Origin: Polytrichum commune
Taxonomy: Eukaryota > Streptophyta > Polytrichopsida > Polytrichales > Polytrichaceae
Assembly (NCBI GenBank): GCA_950295325.1
Contig: OX485806.1
Coordinates: 14,076,001-14,140,000, forward strand
Direction: 5' to 3'
DNA: 64,000 nt
Shown: positions 26,571 through 37,600 of the stretch, piece by piece
Numbering within the stretch: the first letter of the stretch is position 1
Layout: every line of letters begins with the position of its first letter
The notes under the pieces: model-generated
The model's input: only the letters and a program-made list of their open reading frames with translations
Told to the model about the DNA's origin: nothing
Databases searched by the model: none
Position numbers and translations under genes: made by a program

Positions 26571-27279
26571 GATGTGGAGACCTCTTGATGCTATTGGAGA
26601 TTGAACTTGTTATAATAATCTAATGTGAAATTTGTAATATACTTTACTACTTCTCTTATCTTATAAATATTAGTTCTTTTACTTGCAACCAAGAATACTA
26701 TGGGCATTGGGAGTGCCCCCAGTCCCATTATTGTTTACTTCATTGTTTTTGGGGCTTCTATTATTAATTCCTATTTAACTTATCATTAATCGATTAAATC
26801 TGAAATTTAGACATTTAAATTGTTTGACATTAGTTGAATACTTGTTTACAATAATGTTTGGCAAAAATATGATTAAAATTTAATAATACGGCATTTCTTT
26901 GCAATGGCCCCTTGACATTTGCAACAAGAGAACATCTTTTGCCCCGCTCACCACAAAACCCGATTCTACAACTCAAAATGACCTTTTGCACCATTTGCAA
27001 TCGCTGACCAGATGAAGCGATTCCAAGTTCAATTTTACAGTCTATATTGTTGAGACTAATTATCAGATAAAGTGTTGATGATGGTTGTCATTTAGAGCCG
27101 CCACAGAAGAAAGCATTCTTGGTCTTTCAGAGTGGTTAGCACTTCCGTTGCAACCAATAAGGTTTTCATATGCTTATTGTAAGTGCATAACCAAATTGTG
27201 TTCTTCTTGAAAAAATTCAACATGTGACAAATACATTTGATGTTGCTCCCATCTTTAATGCGTATGGTGTTCACATGAT

Positions 27280-28526
27280 ATGACAATAATTGAACATGCA
27301 AAAATGCCAACGTATAACCTTGTAGAGACGGTGCACAACAAGTGGCTCCAACAATCCGACAACAAGATGACTTGTCAATGTGAAGCAACATTGGACGATT
27401 TGGTCCGTGTATTCAAGCAAATTGTGAATCACATGTCATGGTTGAAAAGGGGTTCTACTGGTGAATGCCCCGATTCAACGTCCTTGAAACACAAGGCAAT
27501 TGCCAAGTATGGAGATTGAAAGCTATTGGCAGAGGTCATGAAGTCTTACGCATGGACATAGGATCTGAACGCTAAGGATTGTGACTTGGAGGGCTCGGAG
27601 CTATTGGGATCCACCAAACAAAAGTTGTACTTGCTACTTGGTGCTAATTGTGACTCACAACAACCCGATAAAGTGAACTACTTCATTTGTCATCCACATA
27701 CTCGAACAAAAAGGACATGCATAGTGGAGTCTTTGAATGTTGCAGCGCATGGTGTTGCTCATATCACATCCGTGTTGAAGATTGACAACCATGCTTCCTA
27801 GTGGCACATTGCATGATTGCCCCAACAATAGCCAAAAGATGTTGAGCACTATAAGCCAGTACTTGGACTTTGTGCAATGCCAAACGTGGAACTCTTGCTC
27901 CAACTTACATAGGGTTGGGATAGGAGTTCCGTTCCACCAACAATGTTGAGGACGAGTTTTGGTTTTGCCCTATCGATATTAAATATTGTGTGAATGGCAA
28001 CATTAAAAAAATAAAAATTGGACTAGCGGATTGTACTCAACACATGGCCGGTGAAAATAAGAACCAATTTCTTTCTTGAGGAGGTTTTGGCATTCGAAGA
28101 CGTGGAGTTCCAATTGCATCAAAAGGAGGCACTTTCGCGTGTGGTAGGCTTTTAGCAATTGTGACACTCCTAATCCCATGGTCACATTTCTATGTGCCAC
28201 CAAATCTGGATATCCACCCAACTTCCAAGTTCTCAAAGATAGTGTGTCGCACCAACGGCAGATCACAAAAAGAAATGAGAGAGCGTTGGATTCATGTGGT
28301 TGGATACTATGTGGTTGGAGTCACTGCCATTCCAAAGCTAGGATTTGGAATAATCATCAACATCTTCTCAAAGGAGGATAGCTCCTACCAGGTGATATCC
28401 CACAATGCAACTACCTCAACTTTACCAAAAGTTCCTCCTAGGCTTTGGGAAAGGGAGGAACATGAGTGTACTGCAAACATTACCTTATGTGTAGATCTCT
28501 ATGAGGTGGATTACGAGAACGACTAG
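27280..28526 (+). pseudogene. Decayed transposon-type coding region, superfamily not assigned
   Basis: Consecutive open stretches on one strand look like pieces of one protein. The first (27280-27519) holds EHAKMPTYNLVETVHNKW and a following TLDDLVRVFKQIVNH stretch, which I recall from proteins encoded by high-copy plant repeats. The second (27586-27801) includes VNYFICHPHTRTKRTCIVES. Then come an interrupted WPVKIRTNFFLEEVLAFEDV-like stretch (about 28,040-28,160) and a third frame (28161-28526) with ERWIHVVGYYVVGVTAIPK. Stops and frame changes separate them. No terminal repeats were identified. I can say repeat-derived and broken, but not which superfamily. Confidence 0.45.
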
Positions 28527-28956
28527 TTTGTTTATGCTCCAACATATACCTACAACAAGGTCGTGCGAATACTTGAACTTGCCGGTGTTATTGTACATGA
28601 GTAGGTGTTGCAACTCGTGTCCCTTAAGTTAGTTGTGGTTATCATAATTGCATGTTTGTTGATTTATTAATTGAATACATAGATCCTCCCAAAGTTAACT
28701 ATTGAGTGTGGAGTAGTCACAAATTTGAAGACATGGTCCAATCTCTTTTAAACATGTGTCTTTATGGTATTTGTGCTTTGATCTTCACCTAACCACACAC
28801 CGGCCGAATATACAGGTCTAATTTAGGAAAAGTAACTGAATGGCACCCGCATACCTTTCTCAAAGATAGGTATTCAATCAAATACAACGACATACCGGGA
28901 GACCTATAGAGAGAGGCAATGCCACCTCCCTAGTTACGAAGGAACCATGAAGAACT

Positions 28957-29288
28957 CTCGGGGGGGCAGTGTGTTAAAAGTTAAGGATATAGGTGCGAAC
29001 AACCACTATTTTATAGGGGGGTATTACTTCCAATTCTCTTCTTTTTTTCACATGCTATGATTATGTGATTTTCTACTTTGGGTTAATAGAAAAATGGCTT
29101 GCATTACTTATAATTCCAAATTACCTATTATTCCATACCCTATAGTACTTTAAAGATGTCCAATGCTATTTTTGATACCCTATATTACTCTTAAGTCCAT
29201 TTATAATTTTTTGCTCCCGTGTTTTTAAAATACCCTATCATTTGTTCGCACGTATATTGCTACTCCAACCAATGACTACCCCCCCGAG
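28957..29288. mobile_element. G-tract-capped MITE, copy 2, 8-bp target duplication
   Basis: The termini CTCGGGGGG and CCCCCCGAG are perfect inverses. GAAGAACT flanks both ends (28949-28956 and 29289-29296). The body matches copy 1 nearly throughout, including the subterminal GTGCGAACAA pair. An 8-bp duplication suits the hAT superfamily; copy 1 permits 8 to 10 bp. Confidence 0.82.
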
Positions 29289-29862
29289 GAAGAACTTCAG
29301 CATGTTGTTAGAAGCAACAATCTCCTCTACCGCCGATCCAACTTCAATATCTCTTGGACTGTTAACTCTTAGTTTTGTCGGTTTAGTTGATCATTCTTAG
29401 ACATCATGCCCTTCTTGGAATAGCATGGTTCAACCGTGCATCGTTACCCAAAAATTATCCCTCTCTTTGTTTTGGATCTCGGTGACCTTGACTATTTTTT
29501 GGGTCAATGAAATAAAACGTCTCATTTGCCTCAAACAATGATCGGAGAGATTTTTGGGCATAATCGGTTGAGATCCTAGTGTTTGCAAGTCCAACCGGTT
29601 ACATGTTCACATCCTTCAGTTTTCCTTCATTGAATTGGGGGTATATCCTATAAATTCCTCTAAAATGATCAATAATTTTCATGTAGTCTTGAACTTCAAC
29701 CGGTTCATCCGTAACTAACTGCCGATTCTCCCGATCATAGGCCTCAAAGAAAGAAAGAAAAGACAAGAAAAGAAAAGGCTCACATACCTCGCTCATAGGA
29801 GTTGACGACCACCTACAGCTACAGATACGGTAGTTGAGCAATTAAAATGGAAGGGAGAATGC

Positions 29863-29886
29863 ATATATATATATATATATATATAT
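29863..29886. repeat. (AT)12 microsatellite
   Basis: Uninterrupted AT dinucleotides. Confidence 0.9.
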
Positions 29887-30464
29887 GTATGGTCTCTCGG
29901 AATATTACTGCGCCTAGGTTACTTATAGTTGGAATCTTGGACTTTATTTGATGAAGTCGGGTACTGTATAATCAATCAAGTGCTGTGCTTTGATGTTATG
30001 TGTCTTATGTCTTTATTGGGTGAGGCCAGTACAGTAAATTAACACCTGCAGCGGGAATTAAATATGTAGTTCCAGCTCGTTTGAAAAGTTGCCAACAGAT
30101 CACCGTTATCCTGTGCTATGAATGCTTGTAGCCCACTTGTAGTAGTAGTAGTAGTCGTAGTCCCAGCCAGAGTTCGGGAAGTTTTTGAAGCCTTAGTGGC
30201 TAATTGCCGGTAGTTGCTACGAAGGGTCGGATTTTTCCCAATTTACATCGGCAAGAGCCAGTCTTTTGTAAAATCAATCGGCCAATTGCCTATATTTTCA
30301 TATTTTCATTGCCCAATATCCGATTCAATGGAATTCATATCAGCACTAATTGTATAAAAAATGTATGAAAAGTTATTAGAAATCATTTCTTAGTACAATA
30401 TCTTGAATAAGTGAAAAGAAAGGCATGTTCAAAACTTTAAATTTGAAGAGTTAATATCCTTGGC

Positions 30465-30520
30465 AGGAATTGAACCTAGCAATGCCTTCACCGCTTGAAC
30501 GCCAAGGGTCCCCCAATTCT
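30465..30520 (-). other. tRNA-like sequence lacking an anticodon arm
   Basis: On the minus strand an A-box-like TGGCGTTCAAGCGGTGAAGG is followed about 12 nt later by a B-box-like GGTTCAATTCC. Outer segments ACCCTTGG and CCAAGGAT can pair with one mismatch. A real tRNA needs about 30 nt more between the boxes, so this is either a deleted tRNA pseudogene or a SINE-type head. Confidence 0.3.
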
Positions 30521-30578
30521 TCATAGAAGCAATTAGATTTGGTCATGGAAAGGTTGAATAATTCAAAAAGTTTAAGGT

Positions 30579-30972
30579 TTAGGGTACTTCCTCAAGTGCA
30601 TCATCAAATGCCCTAGACAAATAACGCTCTGGATTGCTATACAAATAGCGAAACTTAGCAACATCCTTCCAAAGATCTAGAGCACTTGTTAGAATGTCAT
30701 CAAAATCATTGTATGGGCCTTCTACAGCACACGCATCATACTTTCTAAGTTAGATGTAGACATTCGATTATGAAGTTTTTGTTTAATAGTATTTTGAACA
30801 GAAAACGCCCTTTCACATGTTGCAGTACTCACACATTGGCACTTAGCAATCTCAGCAAGAATCAGAAGATTAGAATTTGGACCGGCCATGAGGGGAAATC
30901 CATCGGCTGATAATGAACTAGCCGTCGGTTTTCCCCGACCATTGGTCCCAACTTCCCTCACCAAATCGCCAT
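30579..30972 (-). pseudogene. hAT transposase C-terminal (dimerisation) domain remnant
   Basis: Reading the minus strand from about 30,972, the product shows ILAEIAKCQCVSTATCERAF followed by SVQNTIKQKLHNRM and LESMMRV. This is the hallmark hAT C-terminal dimerisation motif (Ser-Thr-A-x-CER-x-FS, then IK-x-x-L-x-N-R). The frame breaks at about 30,725 (MRVL then stop); the next frame continues with AVEGPYNDFDDILTSALDLW and ends at a TAA at 30579-30581. The N-terminal catalytic part is not recognisable upstream, so this is a dead fragment. Similar proteins are encoded by plant and animal hAT elements of the ZNF862-like type. Confidence 0.75.
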
Positions 30973-32261
30973 ATAATCTCCGATTACAAGTTCAATGTAC
31001 GTGGCCCCATTGCGGGGCACTTCCCACTCCATGAATGACTGATCGCCTTATCCAAAAGCCCGAGGATTTATCAAAAGCATTTGGAATATTTCATGCACGG
31101 TATCATCTAAACTTTGTATAAATTATGTCCGTGAGTTGATCGGTTATGGTGACTAAGCATGGCTCGTCATCCATCTTCCTTTCGTTGGTCATCTCGTCTG
31201 TAAAGAATTCCAACTGATTAACAAACAATTACAAATCTTGCAAACTGTTGTTTCAAATTTCAAAACGAGAGTTGAAATTTGTTGAAGTTTAAAGTTCACT
31301 ACACGTTCTCTTTCTCTTAATGATCTCATGGGTTCTCTCAATTGTGTTAACTATGAATAGAACTTGGAATGACATCTATATTATGAGCATATACGCCAAT
31401 CTCATCGTACCACGTGGCTTTTTGGTGTCCAATCTAGACTACAAGCCGTGCCATATAACACTTGGATAAGGTCAAGGCATGCATAGTCGACCAGGTTCAT
31501 TTAACCGCTCACTAGGGTCAAGTAACGTCGGACATGGATACGATCCATATTGTTTAGGAGAACGGAGTTAAGGTTTATGTGGTGTTGGTTTGTGATTGAT
31601 TACCCTCATCAAAGTTTTGACAACTGTTATAATTGAGCATTAGAATTTACATGAACGGTTATGGGTTGACTTGTAGATCAACTATGTGCTACCCTAACTC
31701 TACCGCTGCAAAATTTCCAATAATTCCATAGTCATGAAAAAAACTAATCCTTTTCTCTCACATTCTCCTTAGAATTTGTTTCTCATTTGCAAGAAATGTA
31801 ACTCCCCACTATTACTCATCGTAAAGAGATGCAAAGCCTCTTATTTTATCAGTTATAGAAACATATATGGCCCCGACCTTAATGGGGTCGTTAAATTATT
31901 GGAAGAGTGACGACCACATACGTATCTGAAGTGTGACATGATTTAGTCGAGCAGCTTTTCTGTCTGTCCTCACTGCAATTAAATCGCCAGCAGCTGCCCT
32001 TTCCTTCTTGTCATGCAGCACACGTGATGCATGACTGGCACATGATGCATCAGGAAGAGGCCCAGGTGTGTTCCCAATCCTCATTCCAAACCGCTCTCTA
32101 AATTTATTACATATCTTCAGATTTTACGATGCATGTGAATTCGGCGAATGTCCATTGATGGTGTATGTGCAAGATTTGACCAGACACTTGCCGTATAAGT
32201 ACGTGTCTACTTTTCTACACACACATCTATCAATTTATCCATCTATATTTTAACTTGCCTA
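30973..32261. other. No gene recognised
   Basis: Probable hAT-derived flank up to about 31,200, then a diverged minus-oriented family-1 MITE fragment (about 31,370-31,480). A 62-codon minus-strand frame at 31,896-32,084 has no recognisable domain. Confidence 0.4.
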
Positions 32262-32600
32262 ATTCGGTCACTGATCTTCATCGGACACCTTTATTTTAGT
32301 GGTATGTGGTTAGTTGTGGCTCTAAAGAACGGATACCATAAAGATGTGTGTTTGAAAGAGATTGGTTTGTGTGCTCAAAATGTGGTAACCATTCTAGACT
32401 CGAGAGTCAATGTAATCTAGGGACCTATATATCCATTCAAAGAGCATCTAAGTGTTATTTGATAATGAATAAGACATATATTGTATGTGAGCTCTACAAA
32501 TTATGAGGAAAGTGGCTGTGGCTTCCACTTGGATCTGCTCTGCATCATCTTGTAGCAATCGCTTGTTTCACGTCCTAGGAGAAGTGGGCAGTCGGAAAAA
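32262..32600 (+). mobile_element. Family-1 MITE copy
   Basis: Contains the family order CTAATTCGGTCACTGATCTT, GGACACC, TTTAGTGGTATGTGGTTAG, TCTAGACTCGAGAGTCAA and TCGCTTGTTTCACGTCCTA. It lies about 2 kb upstream of FAAH. Confidence 0.65.
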
Positions 32601-32726
32601 TTAAGGGAGGATGCACCACAGAATATACATGTCAGAACCAACTTGTAAGCGGTAAGAGCAATTCTGAAAGAAGCGTTTGGAAAGATGTACGGAGAAATCA
32701 TTACAAGTCTACAAGTACATGACCAC

Positions 32727-32728
<2 letters not shown>

Positions 32729-32787
<59 letters not shown>
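32729..32787 (+). repeat. (GA)29 microsatellite
   Basis: About 59 bp of uninterrupted GA, 1.85 kb upstream of the FAAH start. Produces poly-Glu/Arg or poly-Ser/Leu artefact frames. Confidence 0.95.
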
Positions 32788-32788
<1 letters not shown>

Positions 32789-33059
32789 CATGCATGCCCA
32801 TTAGATTTTTCCTTGCTGAGACCAGAACGCATTTCTTGAAACTTGAAACTTGGGTCATGGTGTATGAAAAGGTAATGTATTATTAAATTCATACATTCAA
32901 ATGATTGTCGCGCCTGTGTATCCATGTGTCTGCGTTCAGTAACTTCTTTATAAGTCTGGACTCCGGGCACGAAAGCATCTGGTCTCTCAGCTTGTAGTAT
33001 GTCGTACGAGTTTCCCTTGACAGACGGGTGGGTGCAAAAGGCCCCCAGGTTGTGAGGAT

Positions 33060-33800
33060 CGTCTCTCTCACTTGCAGCATTAAGACTCTGCTAGCTGCAG
33101 CTTTGCGTCTTTTCAAAACGGTAAGAGGCTAACATTCCTCAGACATCGATAATTCCTAATTCTGGCGACAGAAGTTGTAAAAGGCCAGGTTATGTGGATT
33201 TCAGATTTCGTCTAGTTCTCAGACTGCACATGCTTTGTATCTTTTCAAAACGGTTGGAAGTTGAACATGATGCCTAGAGGATAGCAGCCAGACAGCATAG
33301 TCTGGCTGACAGAAATTGACAAGGCCACGTTATGAGGATACTTTCTTCCAGTTAAAAGACGAGAGTACTGTGGATGCTTCATGTCTTTTCGAAACGTCAG
33401 TTCACATGATGCCTAGAGGATGGCGCCCATAATAGGCTGGCCCACAGAAATTGAAAACGACGAGGTTATGAGGATTTCTTCCAGAGTTAAGACTGCATCC
33501 ACTTCCTGATGTCTTTTCAAACTGGTTGAAGATTCACATCCTAGAGTATAGCACCCATAGTAGTCTGGCCAATAGAAATTGAAAAAGCTGAGGTACCAAG
33601 GATAATCTCTTCCAGTTATAAGACTGCACATGCTTCACATCTCTCCAAAATGGTACAAGGCTCACATGATGCCTAGAGGATAGCGCCCATAATAGTCTCG
33701 CCAACAGAAATTTAAAAAGGGCAAATGCGAGAGGTTGTCAAGATTTTTCCTGTGATAAGAAACTCGTGTCTTTTCATAACAGTAAAGGCACTCATGTGAA
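33060..33800 (+). repeat. About 128-bp tandem array upstream of FAAH, six units
   Basis: TGTCTTTTCAAAACGGT or variants recurs near 33,108, 33,240, 33,384, 33,511, 33,639 and 33,769. Each unit also has GATGCCTAGAGGATAGC, CATAATAGTCTGGCC, ACAGAAATTGAAAA and GAGGTTATGAGGAT. Units differ by substitutions and small indels, so the array is old. Confidence 0.85.
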
Positions 33801-34227
33801 TCGCATTGCATTGTATTGGCTAGCATAGCATAGCATAGCACACATTATGCCTGGTCTGGACTCTGGCTGACAGAAATTGGTGGAGTTAATCAGTTACTAG
33901 CTATAGGCTAAAGCTTAGCTTTGTTTGCAACCGAGTGCAAGTAGTTGAGGGTTGGTGATCAGTCCATGACAAAGAGGCATATGATGATGAACTGGGTAGA
34001 GGAAAAGCGAAAGGCATGGATTCAGGTATAAATTAGTCCAACAGGCCGTGAAGAAACCTGAAAACCTGAAAGCTGTCTGGAGGAGGTTAATTCTTATGGT
34101 TACTTGCACAGGTATAGAGAATTGCGGCTCTTTCTGCAGGCAGTTGAACATGTGATGCAGGAACGGAAGTCTGGAATCCGGGCACCTTTCTTTTGATTTG
34201 ACGTTCTTGTAGTGGTGTACCTGAACT

Positions 34228-34306
34228 TATATACGCTTGAAAAGTTAGGTCTCTCTTGTGACTTCTTCATCACAATCACTTAGTACAGCTGGGAGGTCTT
34301 ATATAC
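34228..34306 (+). promoter_or_regulatory. Candidate TATA boxes for FAAH
   Basis: CTTATATAC at about 34,228 and TTATATACTT at about 34,300 are plausible TATA elements 330-410 bp before the start codon. The second would place transcription start near 34,330 and put the (GA)37 tract in the 5' leader. Confidence 0.3.
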
Positions 34307-34483
34307 TTCCATTGTTGGCTTGTTGCAGCAAGAACGCCGGAATCTTTCTTTTATCTTCTCATCTCCTGCAAACTCGGTCCCACAAATATTAGAAAGCTGA
34401 TAAAGATCATATTGCACCAAACAAGTTGATCAGAGCTCATAACGTCGAGGCGGGCCGGGAGGGTTGCAAAGTTGCAAAGACAA

Positions 34484-34485
<2 letters not shown>

Positions 34486-34559
<74 letters not shown>
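34486..34559 (+). repeat. (GA)37 tract just before the FAAH start codon
   Basis: 74 bp of uninterrupted GA ends 79 bp before the ATG at 34639. GA tracts in plant leaders and promoters bind BBR/BPC GAGA-factors (established), so it may be regulatory as well as hypervariable. Confidence 0.95.
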
Positions 34560-34560
<1 letters not shown>

Positions 34561-34638
34561 GCTGGAGGAGACAGGCTTACAAGAAATTTCTGGCAGGTTG
34601 TGGTGTATGTGTCAAGGGCTTAAGCAACAGGGTTGAAA

Positions 34639-37600
34639 ATGGGGTCGAAGATATTAGCAGCTCGAGGAGAGAATTATATTGAGCTGAAGAGCACCGCTAA
34701 GGATAGCAAGGCGGAGTACATGTATGTCGTCGTCAAAGGTTAGCTTGTTTCTTCTTATTTGAACTTTCAAGTTTCAGCCCCTGCTTACTTCACAATTTGA
34801 TTTTTCCATGGTGAACAACATTATATCCTTTTAACTTTTTTCAATGGGTTTCTTGCCTGGCTACTTGGAGGAAGCTGGACTTGTGGGTGGCTGCAAAGAA
34901 TTTGACTTTTCTTGGAGCTGGAAGGATGTTTCATTGGACTGGGATAAATTCTTGTACCTGGACCAGGATTTCCTTTTACTGCTAAAACAACTAATCAGAC
35001 CATTCTCACATTCTCGCATTTTTCCATATTGAACATATCCATTGGTCCATGGGGTTTCTTGGCTACTTACTTGAGAGGAAGAAATTGTCGGTCGCATGGT
35101 GTGTTGTTGAGTTGATGGTTAACAACGTCTTACCTCCATGTCAACTTACTGGGAGTTGGAGGCCCCCAATTGCAAAGAATTTCGACTTTTCTTCGAGCTG
35201 CACGGACGTGTCCTTGAAGTGGGAAAATCAAGTCTTGTAGAATCAGGATCTCATTTTGTACTGCTAAAACATCTGATTCGACCATTCTGAGATTCTTACA
35301 TTTTTCCATGCTGAACATATCCTTTTCGTCCATGGGTTTCTTGGCTACTTACTTGGACGAAGGAATTGTCGGTGGTGTGTTGATGGTAAGAACATATTAC
35401 TCCATATCATTTTCCTGGCAGTTTGAGGTCCCCAATTGCAAAGAATTGGGGGACTGCATGGATGTTTCCTTGCAACGGGATGAGGCCTGGGGCTGAATCA
35501 AGGTTTCTTTCACTGCTAAAAGATCTACCTAATCCGACGACCCTGACTTTCTCACATCTTTGCATGTTGAAAATATTCCATTTTAAACAATGGCAGCTTG
35601 GCAAGGTGCTCAATTGCAAAGATTTAGAGCTTCCTTGGAACTGCATGGATGTTTCCTTGATCTGGGATGAATTAAGTCTTGTAGACTCAGAATATCATTA
35701 TTGACTGCTAAACCATCTCATTCGAGGATTCTGACATGAAATTGTGTGACCATCACGTGTTGCACAGCGCCTCTGTTAGCTGGAGCCACACTCAAATGCT
35801 TCACTTGGCTTCTTGAGACAGGAGTGACCGGCTCAATTTTATTGCCCAAGCTAAAGAGGGACAATCTCATTACGAAGGTTGTTCCAGCTTCCAAATTTGA
35901 TCTATTCAGTCTCTAAAGGATTGAATTTTTCAGTGAAACTTTTGTGGTAGAATTTCATAAGTTTTGCAAACTAAACCTTGTGCCTCCATAGAATATGCCA
36001 AAGTATCAATTCATGCCCCGGATAGAATATTTCAGAACTATCAAGAAACTGAAGCTTGAGTGTTGGATTCCTCTTGAAGTAAAAAATGGATGAGGCAGTG
36101 AGAAGTAGAACATTTTGCAATTTGGATCCCAATCTAAGTTTGAATGGCAGGGTTGGTACAGACCTTCATGGAGTCACGCTACAAGGAGCCGCCTATGTAC
36201 AGTCCTCAGTATCCGCGTGAAATCGGTACTGTTGATTCTCTCTGGCTACCTGTTGTTATTCCTATGTCAATATTGTGACTGGATTGTGAGTTTGACCTAA
36301 TGGGCAGGAGGGAATATGATCACTGAATGTAATCAGTCCTCTATTCTATCCTTCAATTTGTAGTTAAAGTATCCGTGAAGGATGGCAAACATTGTCCGCA
36401 ATTTATGTGTTTGTGGATGAATGCTTACCCACCGGCATTTTGAAGGAAACACATAGAGGGCATTTTGCTTTCCTTCAGAAGGAAGTTTCACTTAATGCCA
36501 TTATTTTTCTGATTGTCTGGGAGTAACCATCCTGAAGGCATCTCTGATTTGAAAATTGGGGAGCTATATCAACTCTCCCCTTTAATGCACTGGTTTCTAA
36601 ATCACTTCTAACTAACACGTCTAATTAATTACTGATTCTTTATTTCATAAAGAGGAGCAACATTCTTGGAGACAGGCCATTCAGAGGAATCCATTGATAC
36701 AACTCGTGTCTAAATTAGGAAAAGGTTTGCACTTTCAAATGTCATTTTTAGAATCACTTAGAAGCAATTTCTCTAAAACAGGGGTCACTATCACCATCAC
36801 CATCCAGACCCCCTGGTACTGAATTTCACTTGTAACAAAATTTGTAGTCTTGAAAGTGCTTACAATGCGAAAACAACTCCAAAATAATGCTTATGCTTAG
36901 AAAATGGTATAGCAGCTCCAAACCAAGTTCTAAAGACGGTGTGATCCCTGTGAGTGCTACAGAGAGCTGGCAAGCCCGGGATTGACTCCAAATTAAAGCT
37001 GCTGAGAGATGGTGGCATTTCAGAAATCATACTGCTCAGTCTTACCCTTTCATCCCATGTAATTTTCAACCTCTAAATTTTTGATGTCTGCATTTGCATC
37101 GATTTTGCAGAGGAGCAAGTGCAGGAAAGGATGGTTCACAGAGTAGAAGCAGGGTCAACAGCCGCCCAACGTGTGGCAGCAGCTGTGCAAGCCCTACCTT
37201 CCTACTGCGAACCACCTTCAAACAGGTGCAGTGAAAAACACAAATTTAGATACTGGACTATTCGTGACTACGAGCATGCCTACACTTCTGGAAGGGTCAC
37301 TCCAACACAGGTAAAATTCTGAAACTATAATGTAGACGAGTGTTACTCGCACGCTTTTCTCTCTGCACCCATTTCTCGTACGATGCGAAACATGCAATTT
37401 GTGCAAGATGATCAGCAAATCCAAATCATGCCCGTAGCCATTTGCCTCACAATTTTGGGAGCTTGACATATGCATAGCCTATTCATTATCCAAGTGAAAC
37501 ATCCTCGTGCTCATGAAGTAGTCATAGAGGTCCCTCCCACTTATTTTGAGTATTGAGCTTAAAATAAATAGCATATTTTGAGCACACATGATGCCTTTTT

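Noticed and set aside
32501-32970. Poly-Ser/Leu and poly-Glu/Arg proteins
   Set aside because: They are translations of the (GA)29 microsatellite. The same applies at 34,426-34,682.
36120-36300. 61-codon frame reading through FAAH exon 3
   Set aside because: Its register differs from the exon, which reads [13 protein letters not shown] in phase with exons 2 and 4.
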